DNA from: Pseudopyrenochaeta lycopersici | Taxonomy: Eukaryota > Ascomycota > Dothideomycetes > Pleosporales > Pseudopyrenochaetaceae | Length of the DNA: 64,000 bases | NCBI GenBank assembly: GCA_003313425.1 | Contig: NHZP01000013.1 | Location: 1,240,001 to 1,304,000, forward strand | Reading direction: 5' to 3' | Part shown: positions 20,231 through 30,310 of the stretch, piece by piece | Layout: each line of letters starts with the position of its first letter | Position numbering within the stretch: the stretch's first letter is position 1 | Notes under the pieces: generated by a model | What the model saw: only the letters and a program-made list of their open reading frames with translations | Databases searched by the model: none | What the model was told of the DNA's origin: nothing | Translations under genes and position numbers: made by a program

Positions 20231-23200
20231 TCATGAAGGGCCTTGCTGGAAGAGATGAGACATGTCAGCTTCGCCGTTGATACCGAAGAAATTGAACCTG
20301 CAGATAGTCAGCAACTCAAGCCTAATACAAGCACACGCTTAATGAACGTAGTCTCACCAATCATCAACATTTAGACTCATCGGCACAATCGGATTGTGCC
20401 TACCCCCTGAGCTACTGCTCCACGCATCGTCCTGTGCACCATGTTGCTGCTGGTTTTGTGACATCATCTCCATCTGCTGTGCCCAGGCTTGCGGATTGTT
20501 GTGGTCAAAAGCACCTGACATCCCCATTGTTGTCTGCGGATTCGCCATGTGCTGCTGGCCTCCAGGCATTTGGGGCTGCTGGTGCATGGGCATGTTCTGT
20601 GGCTGGCTTAAAGCAGGGTCTACGAGACCATGATTTTGCAAGGGGAAGTTTACCTGCGTGTCTGCCGGGAACAATTGATCGGGCTGGAAATTCTGCCATA
20701 CCTCTTGGCTAATATTCGGCGTATCACGGGTGACTAAGAACAAATCTGGGGGCGTACCGGGGTAGGAGTAAGACGGGTTGAAGGGAGTTGTCGGACGAGT
20801 CCCTGACCGTGACGGACCCATGAATGCATCGTGGTTTTGGCGATTCATTTGTGGGGATCCCGTTGACATTTGAGGCATCTGCTGCTGTGGTGGTAACTCA
20901 CGCGATGGCGTAACGGCCGGTGTCTGGGGTCTGGATCGCTCGTACGAGACCTGAGGCGCTGGAGGTCCATTCGGGACAGGGAAGCCCAGATCCATGTCAT
21001 CGAATTTTCGCTTGGGTGCTGCCTCTTGAACTGGTTTTGGTGGTGCCGGCGGAGGTGGACCCGAAGATGCTTTATTTTTCTTGTGGTTCCTGCCTGCTGC
21101 TTTCTGCAAGCGTTCCTCAAGATGCTTATTACCAAGGATAGACTCAAAAAGGGTATGAACCATCTTTGCGACAAGCCACACCTTGGATACTTCCTTCAAG
21201 GCATCCAAGCAGATTTGCAATCGCTGTTCTGTCGCCGATACGATCGATTTGTTGGAGGACTTCATCTGGTAAACATGCATGATGAGGGCCGAAAATAAGC
21301 TGTAGACGATGAATGCGGGAGTGTATCGTATCTCATCATGAGCTCGCAGATTCTCAATGATCGAGGTAATCATAGCGGCTGCCTGGTACGCGATGTTCCT
21401 TGACGGGTAGGCATGCTCTTCCCCAAAACCGTCAAGGTTATTCGCCTTGGGCGATCCTGCCGGTGGCATGTGTGCACGATGAAGGAGACACAGCGTAGTG
21501 CTAAAGATGTCAGCGGGAGCTTCGCCAATGATTATAATCAAGGACATCGTACTAGTAATTCGAGTGTAACAAAGCCGCCCAGAAGTGATGGCGCGTTCGG
21601 TCCCATTGTACTTCTGGCGGACAGTGTTGTAGCCAGTCCGCAAGTGCCATATCGCTGTGGGTAAGATCTATGGCATTTGCCCTGCGGTGTTTCGATGCCA
21701 CCGAGTATTGCTGAGATAGGACCAGTCCCATAATCTCGCTCAACTTAACGTAATTGATGAAGAACTGGACGTGTACTGGGTCCGGTGGGTGGTCCGCTGC
21801 GTTATCAGAATCATCATCTATGAAGTCGTCCTCGGAAACCATTTCTACGTCGGAGTCCTCTGGGTCGATTGCCACTGGCCTGCCGAGCGCAACCGCAACT
21901 GAACGATCTCGACTGTATAGTGTCCACCAAATCCGCTTCCAGAGTCGCTTGTCTGACCGACTGAGCTGCGATCCCTCGACGCTAGCATAGTCAGTGAAGA
22001 GTTCTTACGTTCTGTATTCTTTACAAACTCACCTGCGGTGCATACCCGAGCCTTGAGCCACAACAATGGCAACTCGGGTCCAATAAAACACATTCTTTGT
22101 AACATCTGAGATGGTCAGATATGGCTGTACAACGTAGAGTATGTCACCTCTTACCCTCTGGCCCTTCCCAGTACCAGCCCATTAAGATGAGAGCTTGCAC
22201 AATAGTCACGCGATCATCCTCGAAGTTCGCGTCGTATAATGCTTTAGCACGCTTGTAAAAGGTCATAGCAGCAGGGGTTGTGGACCCGCTTGAGTCCATT
22301 AGCTGCGCATTCGTGCAAACTCGCGAACCTGCTAGAAGGACAGCCTGCAGGAGAAGGAGTGAGGGGGGGTTCTTTGGGTCTCGGTACTGGCGCATGAAGC
22401 GGCTGCGATTGATGACTGGCACCACTGGAGCCACCCATTTGAAGAAGGCCTCGACTAGCTCGTCGCACAGTGCTCGTGGAGGGAGCAGAAATGCACCTCG
22501 CTGGTGCAGAATTTCGATTTCCATGTTGTCCATCTCGTTGACACGGGCCTTGGCGCCTCGTACATTCTCTGGCAGAGGATAATGGACCACATCGGTGGTT
22601 CCGTAGCGGTCATGGACAAGCAGGGACAGGTTGGAGGATTCGCCGAGGTAGGCGACGCGGCCTGCTTCCTTAATGGGTGCTCTGGCGAACTTGGGCTTCA
22701 TAAACTGTACATAGGTGCCATTGTGGGTAGCCTGCTGGGCAGCATAGGCATTAGAGACGGCGGTTGAGGGCGTGCCATCCTCGGAATTGTACACTGTGGT
22801 CTTGTCGCGTGGTTCGGTGGATGGGCTGGCGGGGGAGCGGTCGTCGCTGTCTCCTCGGTCGCTGCAATCCCATGTCAGCTCCGGGCTCTTTCCCAATTTA
22901 ACGCCTGTGACCCTTACCTGTCCGCATCTTTGACCTTTCCCGTCTGTGTCTGCGTCTTCTTGCGCTTGGGTTGCGGAATACGGCACTCAATGGAGAAGGC
23001 GGTACAATTGGTGCACGGGATACCTAATGAGGCGGCATCGCAGCGAACCTGCGTAGCTGTTATACGCCAGCTCCATGATAGGTTTGTTTGGCGGCTGATA
23101 ACTTACTTTCCTTGCGTGGCACGCTGCGAATCGTCAACGTTAGCATACTCATCAGCTCGACCGAGGTGCCGAGGCTCATTAGGAAGGTCGATATAACTAG

Positions 23201-23349
23201 GCACGGCTGCGCTTCTCGCGATGTCCGGGGATGCGCAAAGAATGGATGGACTCACTTTCGCATGCTCTGCTTGCGCGCTGGCGTCTGAACGAAGGGTGTC
23301 CCGGGGGAACAGACTGCGAACTCGCGGACGGTCTGGATGCGGTGAGCAT
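20231..23349 (-). CDS. Zn2Cys6 transcription factor of the CTF1/FarA/FarB family
   Basis: A nuclear activator of the family that controls fatty-acid catabolism and, in plant pathogens, cutinase induction. Eight exons: 23349-23256, 23123-23107, 23048-22918, 22861-22155, 22105-22033, 21981-21553, 21500-20358 and 20297-20231, 886 residues, every phase fitting. The zinc cluster is C30-x2-C33-x6-C40-x8-C49-x2-C52-x6-C59 (ACETCHARKVRCD), followed by basic PQPKRKKTQ. The fungal-TF middle domain has LPPRALCDELVEAFFKWVAP, MGWYWEGPEDVTKNVFYWTR, GSGMHRS, WWTLYSRDRSVAVALGRP and HSNYYTTLCLLHRAHMPP. The tail is Pro/Gln-rich and ends WFNFFGINGEADMS. An alternative start at 23465 (MSGEHSFMASSAP) would need a 35-nt intron, too short to trust. 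Which of the paralogs it is remains unclear. Confidence 0.93.
23161..23174. promoter_or_regulatory. Two CCGAGG (CCTCGG) motifs inside the gene's first intron
   Basis: CCGAGG occurs at 23161-23166 and 23169-23174, 2 bp apart, in the unusually long 132-nt intron 1 (23124-23255). CCTCGG is the known FarA/FarB binding core, so this could be an autoregulatory site. That is inference only. Confidence 0.3.
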
Positions 23350-24449
23350 GTCCTCTGCCTGCAGCGCGCGACGGTCACCTACGAGGTACCCATGCTGGGT
23401 TGCGCAGCCAGCGGCGGTGGTGCTGTGGGCGCTGAACTGGCCATAAATGAGTGTTCGCCAGACATGCTGTCGCTGGCCTGCCTTGCGCGGGTCGTCGAGT
23501 GTTGTAGTTGCGATTTGTCCGCACGCGGTCGAGTGCTTGTGGCACACAGTATGGCGCTCGGAACGCACATACGCTAGCGGGGTTTACGGCCTGCTACGGC
23601 GAAGGCTGCCATGGAGTGATCAACACCAGAGCACACTTGAAACAAGTGCTCTGTCCTCTGTCAGACAGGGTCAATTCAAGCGTTGTTACTGCACTAAAGC
23701 AAAAACACAACCTGGGAATCGTTACTCCTGCGCTTGAATCAGTCGCACCCACCTCATGCCATTCTCTATGAGCGACCTGCATCGCCCATACCCTACTCAA
23801 CCCCATGTGTGAGCATCTATGCAACCCCAGATCGTCCCGGCTCCTTCCATAGGGGTCAACTCTTCATTGGTGGACGCCCTCCGCCGCTCCGAGTTTCATC
23901 TGCGCTGCACATCATCTCCCGTCTCTCCTGGGCCCCCGACTACTCCGTTTGCTTCATTAAATCACGAGCATAAAGGATTTCGCGACATGTCCAAGTCCAA
24001 GGATTCTCATGTCGAGACGCTCTTTGCCATCGCGTGCATTTCCCCAAGTGGCATCTTAGTCTGATCAAAGTCAAGAATACATGCATACCAAGCTCGTATT
24101 GGCAAACGCCCTGCGTCCTGCTGATGTTTCCAAGATCAGACGCACCCATGCCGATGCTAATACCAATCCCAGTGTTGCTCACCTAAGCCCAGCTGCGGTG
24201 AAAAGGATAAGTATTACTCTAACCCCTCGTGTTTGCCAAGGTGATCCCTCCCAGGTACCACGCCTTTCACATGTGAGGAAACACGTAGAGAGCAAAAGGG
24301 CCGAGGACCTGATTTTGGCATGTTTTGCTCGTTTTGATCCAGCCAAGGCAAGATGGATTAATTGAATAAACTTAACAATACTCTTGGTATTTTGAACAAT
24401 ATGCTGATGGAGAGCTGCACGGAAGGTGTGGCTCGTGTTTCTCATACTC
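23350..24449. other. Intergenic upstream of the Zn2Cys6 gene
   Basis: 1.1 kb holding the promoter and leader of the CTF1/Far-type gene and the 3' flank of the Nudix gene. The frames here are GC-driven noise on both strands. No other feature was seen. Confidence 0.5.
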
Positions 24450-25233
24450 TCACAATGGTAATCCTTCCTTCCGAAGCCGGAACGCCTCCAATTTCACCAC
24501 CTTATTTGGAGGGCTGATGTACGCCAACTTGATATCTCCTATGAGATCATTGGAAACCTCCTCCTCGGACCCAAAAATATAATTCTGATGCTCCACCGGA
24601 TCGAGAACGATATTGTCAATATTCTGGACTTCCATCTCGAATATCAACTTCAACCACGTCTTCGTCGGTCTGCCCGGCCTCTCGTCTAGGAACTTGAACT
24701 GCGTAACTCTTCTCACTACGCGTATTGCTTCAAGACCAACCTCCTCCTTCAGCTCTCGAGCGGCTGCATGAAGGATGGTCTCGTCGGTGTCGTCCACTTT
24801 TCCTCCTGGGATCTCCTGCATTGCGTCAGATCGGCGACAGCATCCAACCATCATAATGTTCTGGCTACAACAATTGCTGAAATGCTTTATAAAATGAGTC
24901 ATTTGAACGAACAGCCTTTCATATGCATAAAAGTTTACATAGCTTTAAATGACTTTGTAATTGCGAATATCAACGACAAACTAGCTAGAGTATATTCAGG
25001 CCGCCAGGGTCAAGACTTGACTCCGGTGTATTTTCAATACTCACCCAGAAATCCGGGAAAGCCTTCTCATCAGCTGCCCGCTGAACAAGTAGCAACTTTC
25101 CGTCTTTGTTGAAGACTACTACGCCGGTGCAGAGTGTATCGTACTCGGGATGCTGGCGAAGGTACTCCTTCTCCGGTACCGCATATTCCTCCAATGTTGA
25201 AGGGTAGTGGAGAGAGAACGTGGAGGTACTCAT
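24450..25233 (-). CDS. Nudix hydrolase
   Basis: A small cytosolic pyrophosphohydrolase acting on nucleoside diphosphates linked to another group; substrate unknown. Two exons, 25233-25045 and 24815-24450, 184 residues. The 229-nt intron is long for this window, but both junctions are in phase and join PDFW to EIPGG exactly as in the family. The N-terminal strand is YDTLCTGVVVFNKDGKLLLV. The Nudix box starts at G68 (GGKVDDTDET) and continues RELKEEVGLEA, with the metal-binding R-E-x2-E-E core complete. The G-to-E spacing is one residue longer than the textbook box, as in many fungal members. It is divergent from the hypothetical gene at 25691. Confidence 0.88.
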
Positions 25234-25690
25234 TGTGTCGAAAGGCTATAATCGAGTGGTAGGATAGGTGACTGTAGTATGTGGCAAGCTTGCTGCTGTT
25301 GTGATACTTGGGGCGATTTATAGGCAAGTGTGCATTTGTGGCTGCCTTGTTCGGGTACACAGTTTGACCAATTATCCCTGCTATCTCCGGTGAGTAACAA
25401 TGCCGCGATTCACGCTAATACGAAAACTTGGCTGTTCGATGCGATAGTTACGAAGATGGATAGCCATGCCACTTCGAAAAGGGCGGCGATCATGAGTGGT
25501 TCATCACGTGAGCCAAGCTTTTTCGCGTCACTGCTAGTGAATTGAGCCCACCATAACATGCGCGCATCATCATCATATGCTATCCGCCTTATCGCCACCG
25601 CCTCCCCAATTCGTTCATCAACACTTTCACTCGATTGCGCACAACGCCTACTGTTTAGAAAACATCACGGCGACTGTTGGGTTTACGAAC
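25234..25690. promoter_or_regulatory. Divergent upstream region, Nudix gene and hypothetical gene
   Basis: 457 bp between two start codons. The plus-strand frame stays open upstream to 25577, but the protein character begins at the ATG at 25691. No motif was recognised. Confidence 0.4.
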
Positions 25691-27298
25691 ATGCCTCGCC
25701 CACCCCGCACGAAACTCGCGTCGCGCGTCGCGAAGACAGCGAAGCCAAAAGCAGCCCCGCGCAAACAAGTGAAAACAACCGCCACACAGCCCAAAATAAC
25801 CAGTGAGCCAGCAAATAACTTCAGTGATGATAGCGATGGTCTTGTCACCAAATCAACATCAACGCGCCCGAGAACAACGAGACGGGAAAAGATACACGAA
25901 GTCATCGAAGAAGCAGCATTCACTATGACTGGTGCGCTCCCAAACGAGCGAGAAGTACCAATGACATCGATTAAGAATCGCACGCCTGCATCAAACTCAT
26001 CCAAGATAACGCGTACAACAAGAGGCAGCGCCAGAAGCTCGACAAGGAAGACGTCGCCATCTGTGCTCATCACTGCAAAGATAGACCAGGCCGCCAAGCA
26101 TGCACAAGGAGAGATCTTTGAAGCAGACGAGAGTAGCGGCTTCGGTGACCTCACGTTTTCCTCTCTAGGCTCGGACTCGCCAGCCCACGGTACTCGCCCG
26201 CCATCCGCCATCAAAGTTGGCGCAACACCAGCGCACGAGAAATCCATACTTGCCTTGACAAACTTCAAAAGACGCGCGAGGCAGCCAAGCTTGCTGCGCA
26301 TGGTGCAGCAGACTACTGACGTGGAAGACAACGATCAAGATGGACTAGACAGCACAGGCGACTTTGATTTTGATGATTTCCTTCCGCAAGCGGAATCAAC
26401 CCCACTAAACGTAAGGAGAGCTGCGCCAGGAGATGAACTACGAAACGATAGTGGCACCCAAGTCTCCAGCTCTGGGTCGCGTGGCACCAAGCGCAAGCTC
26501 TCTCCTGTTGTTCAAGTACCACGATCTTCCCCACCTTTCAGCCCGCCATCCGGAGCAGATGTAGAACCAGAACGTTCTCCTTCTCTTAGTTTACCGGATG
26601 TCCTGCCATCACGTGAGGAAGTCATCGAGCAGACACAAGACGATGCAGAGCCCATGAGCGAAACCTTCGCACCTCCGAGATCGAGCAGCTCTGTACGGGA
26701 AGTCTCAGAGCCTCATCAATCACCGGCAATGAGACATACTCGTCGGAGAGGAAGACTAGCAAAGACGCCAGCCGAAGATGTTGACTCCGAAGGCGAGGAA
26801 ACAGAAACACCTGCAAAAACCAGGAGAGGCGCCAGGAAGAATACGCAGCAGAGCATTTCCACTGCTCAACTGAAAGGTCTTTTACCCCGTCGACGAAACC
26901 GTATGCGAGACCGAGATGAATTCGACCTAGAGTCTTCGGATGAAGTAAAGCAAATTGACTCGGATCAAGATGAACTCCAGATGCCTGAACGACGAAATCG
27001 CCGAAGGCCTGCAGCTGGAAAACTAGCATCACCAAAGGCTACGAAAAAGACTAGTCGTGGGAAGAATGCAGGACCAGCAAAAGTAGCCAAGAAAGCCTCA
27101 AGAACGTACAGTCGCAGGATTTCTTCTGACAAGGAGAATGATAGAGCGGATCAGAATCAAGATTCGACCAATGAGGTCTCTGCGATTGAGCATTCGGAGA
27201 GGCTAGCTGCTATTAGGAAGAAGTTCGAAGAGGTCGATGCCTTTGAGCTGGAATTCGAGGATGTCGATGTGACGACCAGCTCAAGTCCGTTTCGATAG
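25691..27298 (+). CDS. Basic, disordered, probably nuclear hypothetical protein
   Basis: A 535-residue single-exon frame. The start at 25691 gives MPRPPRTKLASRVAKTAKPK, a basic, AT-hook-like N-terminus. A longer start at 25577 adds a non-conserved-looking leader. The body alternates acidic and basic disordered stretches with Arg/Lys clusters (RHTRRRGRLAKTP, KTRRGARKNTQQ). Near the C-terminus come a motif-like block QLKGLLPRRRNRMRDRDEFD, then SRRISSDKENDR, and an acidic helix RLAAIRKKFEEVDAFELEFE before the end SSSPFR. I have an impression of fungal chromatin-associated proteins sharing the LLPRRR and KFEEVD blocks, but no named family. Nuclear localisation is inferred from composition. Confidence 0.72.
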   Translation: MPRPPRTKLASRVAKTAKPKAAPRKQVKTTATQPKITSEPANNFSDDSDGLVTKSTSTRPRTTRREKIHEVIEEAAFTMTGALPNEREVPMTSIKNRTPASNSSKITRTTRGSARSSTRKTSPSVLITAKIDQAAKHAQGEIFEADESSGFGDLTFSSLGSDSPAHGTRPPSAIKVGATPAHEKSILALTNFKRRARQPSLLRMVQQTTDVEDNDQDGLDSTGDFDFDDFLPQAESTPLNVRRAAPGDELRNDSGTQVSSSGSRGTKRKLSPVVQVPRSSPPFSPPSGADVEPERSPSLSLPDVLPSREEVIEQTQDDAEPMSETFAPPRSSSSVREVSEPHQSPAMRHTRRRGRLAKTPAEDVDSEGEETETPAKTRRGARKNTQQSISTAQLKGLLPRRRNRMRDRDEFDLESSDEVKQIDSDQDELQMPERRNRRRPAAGKLASPKATKKTSRGKNAGPAKVAKKASRTYSRRISSDKENDRADQNQDSTNEVSAIEHSERLAAIRKKFEEVDAFELEFEDVDVTTSSSPFR

Positions 27299-28000
27299 TC
27301 GACGAGCAGATCAACGGGATTCAAGGTATTCAAGGGATGACAATAGATCTGAGCGGCATGGATACGGTTTCACTTGTTAGCATTGACGAATTATGATATC
27401 CATGGGCTCTGCTGGCACGCACGAGCATGGCGTTTGTACGACAGGCGGCTGTCTGCTTTTACTGGAAGATATCATCCGTGGATACGAGGATACGTAGTGT
27501 ACTCTAAGCATTACTTTGCTATGGATAATAATGGTCACATGCACTGTGGTGAGGCCATTGTGAGTTCATCTGGAAAGGACCATGTGCCTAATGCCGAGCT
27601 ACGTGAAGCTAGCCGTTATCTGTCCTTATCGTCAGCAGCAGTACCCAGAATCGTGGGGAGCGTCGAGGACCATCCAGCTTATTTTGCAGCTCAAATGCAG
27701 AAGCGATTAAGGTGAGGCTCTTGTATGCGCTAAGTTGGGGTGCAGCATCTGTTTGGACGCCTTTCTGCTTTGTATCCGGCGCACGGCCTTTGTTGGTTGC
27801 AGGAACCGTGGTGCGTTACGTAGCTTTCCCAGCTCCAACTCTCACCACATCCCTACCATCCACCTTCATCGCGCCTCGGCCTTTGCTCTACTGTTCCACG
27901 CAATGTCCCAGTAACCCCATGCCATGCGGCTTCCCGACCACTCGAACCATCTTGCCTATGCTGCTCCGCCTTTACCCACTCCGCCCGGCGTCCGCATGCC
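27299..28000. other. Intergenic, 700 bp
   Basis: The 3' flank of the previous gene and the leader of the LysM gene. Frames at 27374-27715 and 27712-28086 are not convincing. Confidence 0.5.
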
Positions 28001-29872
28001 ATGAACCCCTCCAATGGCTCGTCGCTGTCGACATCCAAGAGCAACTCGACATTGCGCCCGAGGACTCGAAGACTGATCTCGGTTGAGGACGACATCTACG
28101 CGACCGACGGGAGCGAAGGCGGGCTGAGCAGGAGCGGATCACGGACAGGCTCGAGGAATGGATCGCCCGCGCCGCCTTCGTTTCCCGGCGCGGCTTCCTC
28201 GTCGCGTCTCAACATCAGCTCTAACCCAACGTCGTCCTTCATGAGATCTGCGAGCGCACAAACTCCAAAACCTTCACAGAGCACTTTGGCGCCGTTGTCT
28301 GGATTATGGGGGAACTCGTGGTCGGCCATTCAAGGGATTGCGGCAAACGTCATGGGCAATGAGGTTGCATCGTCAAATGCCAGTTATGCTCGAAGACGCA
28401 GGCCGCTGAGTGGGCGACGCACATCTACCAGTGCACCGCCGCAAAAGCAATGGGGTCCTGCAGGTGCAGGCTCGCAAGTCGGTACGGGAACTCTCGAAGA
28501 GCGAGATGCTATGGTTCGGGCCATGAAGCGCAAAGACCTCTTGACCGCCAACGAACATTTAATGCCCGACTCAGTCGGTCGCATCAAGCGCAGAAATTCA
28601 GACGAGCGAATAAGTACTTCCGCACCTCCCGGCGAGAACGAAGATTGCGATGCCCTTGTGTACATTCATCAGGTACGGTCTCAGGACACGCTGGCTGGAC
28701 TCAGTATCAAGTACAATTGCCAGCAGGCCGTGTTACGCAAATCAAACCGCATGTGGCCGAACGATAGCGTACAGACGAAGAAAACAATAGTGCTACCAGT
28801 GGATGCCTGCGGGGTGAAAGGACGTCCAGTACAAGGACCGGAATCTCTCCCAGACGTAGATTTGTTGATGGGAGAGTTTGGCGACAGCTCGAATTGCAAG
28901 ACACCAACCACGGCGACCAACGGTATCCCAAATGGCTGGAACACCCCAAAACAAAGAGATACGGAGACCAATTCCGTTCTATCATCAACCACAGACTCCG
29001 AACCACCCTGGAAACACGACTCATGGGTCCTCCTACCTAACGACAAACAGCCCACCCAAATTGGTCGCATGCCACGCAAGGCCCTCGGCTTCTTTCCACC
29101 TGCACGACGGAAGTCGCTCACCTACTCAGATGCATCCACGCCGCGAGCGTCCATCGACTTACCCCGCTCATCGACGTCTACAAACCCAATCACGAGCTCT
29201 CCGTCGCAACCCGCTCGACCGCGCGCTTCAAGCAATCTTTCCACAGTGTCAAGCCATAGCCGCCAACGGAGCACATCAGAGAAAGTATGGGGCCTACATG
29301 GGCCAGGTGGCGTAGGTACGCTAGGCAGAAATGTACGGAGTCCTGGCCCTGCACAGGACGGCTTGAATAAGAATTTTGCTCAATATCTGCCAAGCGTGGC
29401 ACCACCGCCGGGCCAAGAGTACTTCACGCCGTGGGCGCCGAGCCTACTGGATGCAGGTGCAGGCACGTCAAGCCAGTACGGGGGTCCTGGCGCAATTACG
29501 CCAATCAATGGCACGGGAATGGATCTTCAGGATATAGGCGGTGCGATTGAGGGCTGGGTGAGAAAGGTCGGCACCCAAGCGCAAAAGATCTTGACTGAGC
29601 CAGGGACGCCTGGCCAAGGCAAGCGGAGTGCTGTGCCAGTCCTTGGAGCAGTTGGTGGTGACTTGGGCGATCTCATCGAATTGCGCGACGATGCATTTGA
29701 AATTAGCGAAGATGAGCGCGATCGCGGAAGATCAAGACCAGACGAGCTTCTAGTATCAACCAGTGAGTGGTCCACTTCGAGAACAGCCCAGCAGTACCAA
29801 AGTGCGAGACCGGACTTCAATCTCGTGCTGAGAGATAGAGGTCGGAAAGGAGATGGTGGCAAGAATGATTGA
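28001..29872 (+). CDS. Intracellular LysM-domain protein
   Basis: A 623-residue single-exon protein with one LysM-like module at about residues 220-268 (YIHQVRSQDTLAGLSIKYNC, then SNRMWPNDSVQTKKTIVLPV). The rest is Ser/Pro/Arg-rich and disordered. A conserved-looking segment DIGGAIEGWVRKVGTQAQK lies near residue 510, and an acidic/basic tail ends GRKGDGGKND. There is no signal peptide or transmembrane helix, so this is not one of the secreted chitin-binding LysM effectors. It resembles the cytoplasmic LysM proteins (LYSMD type) found across eukaryotes, whose role is poorly known. Start chosen at the first ATG of the long frame. Confidence 0.82.
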   Translation: MNPSNGSSLSTSKSNSTLRPRTRRLISVEDDIYATDGSEGGLSRSGSRTGSRNGSPAPPSFPGAASSSRLNISSNPTSSFMRSASAQTPKPSQSTLAPLSGLWGNSWSAIQGIAANVMGNEVASSNASYARRRRPLSGRRTSTSAPPQKQWGPAGAGSQVGTGTLEERDAMVRAMKRKDLLTANEHLMPDSVGRIKRRNSDERISTSAPPGENEDCDALVYIHQVRSQDTLAGLSIKYNCQQAVLRKSNRMWPNDSVQTKKTIVLPVDACGVKGRPVQGPESLPDVDLLMGEFGDSSNCKTPTTATNGIPNGWNTPKQRDTETNSVLSSTTDSEPPWKHDSWVLLPNDKQPTQIGRMPRKALGFFPPARRKSLTYSDASTPRASIDLPRSSTSTNPITSSPSQPARPRASSNLSTVSSHSRQRSTSEKVWGLHGPGGVGTLGRNVRSPGPAQDGLNKNFAQYLPSVAPPPGQEYFTPWAPSLLDAGAGTSSQYGGPGAITPINGTGMDLQDIGGAIEGWVRKVGTQAQKILTEPGTPGQGKRSAVPVLGAVGGDLGDLIELRDDAFEISEDERDRGRSRPDELLVSTSEWSTSRTAQQYQSARPDFNLVLRDRGRKGDGGKND

Positions 29873-30310
29873 GTGCCACTGATGGGAACTCGAGACGGGA
29901 TATAGGCGTTTTGGCCTGCATGTATTGAGACATAGCAGATTGTACTCGGCTTTTGAAGCGTCATGGCGAAGTTGGTACGTCCGGGAAGGACTTCAAGTAT
30001 TTACAACAAGATCATCTGCATGCTCAGTTTTCACATTGTGCATCACCTGCAATTCGTACCCGAAATTCCTTCCTTTGCATAACGGTCGTCCCGATGCAAC
30101 CTAACATTTAGTTGTGTTTCGATGTCATGGCCCTGTACTTGTCAGCATGCAATGCTCCTTGCGACCGTGCGCCTCCGTGCAGAGCTAATGATATATCGGG
30201 ATAGCAACAGCGCGCGGGCTTTCCATTGACTCGAGGCTGCAAATACACGAGTTCATTGCGTTGGTTACTTTCTACATCCATTCATTAAACTTAAGCTGCG
30301 ACGTGTTCAG
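29873..30310. other. Intergenic, about 440 bp
   Basis: The 3' flank of the LysM gene and the promoter of the aminopeptidase gene. Nothing recognised. Confidence 0.5.

Noticed and set aside
23350..23465. N-terminal extension of the Zn2Cys6 protein from MSGEHSFMASSAP
   Set aside because: Needs a 35-nt intron, shorter than any other in the window; kept only as an alternative start.
27374..27715. 113-codon frame after the basic nuclear protein
   Set aside because: Aromatic/Arg-rich random-looking translation in the 3' flank.
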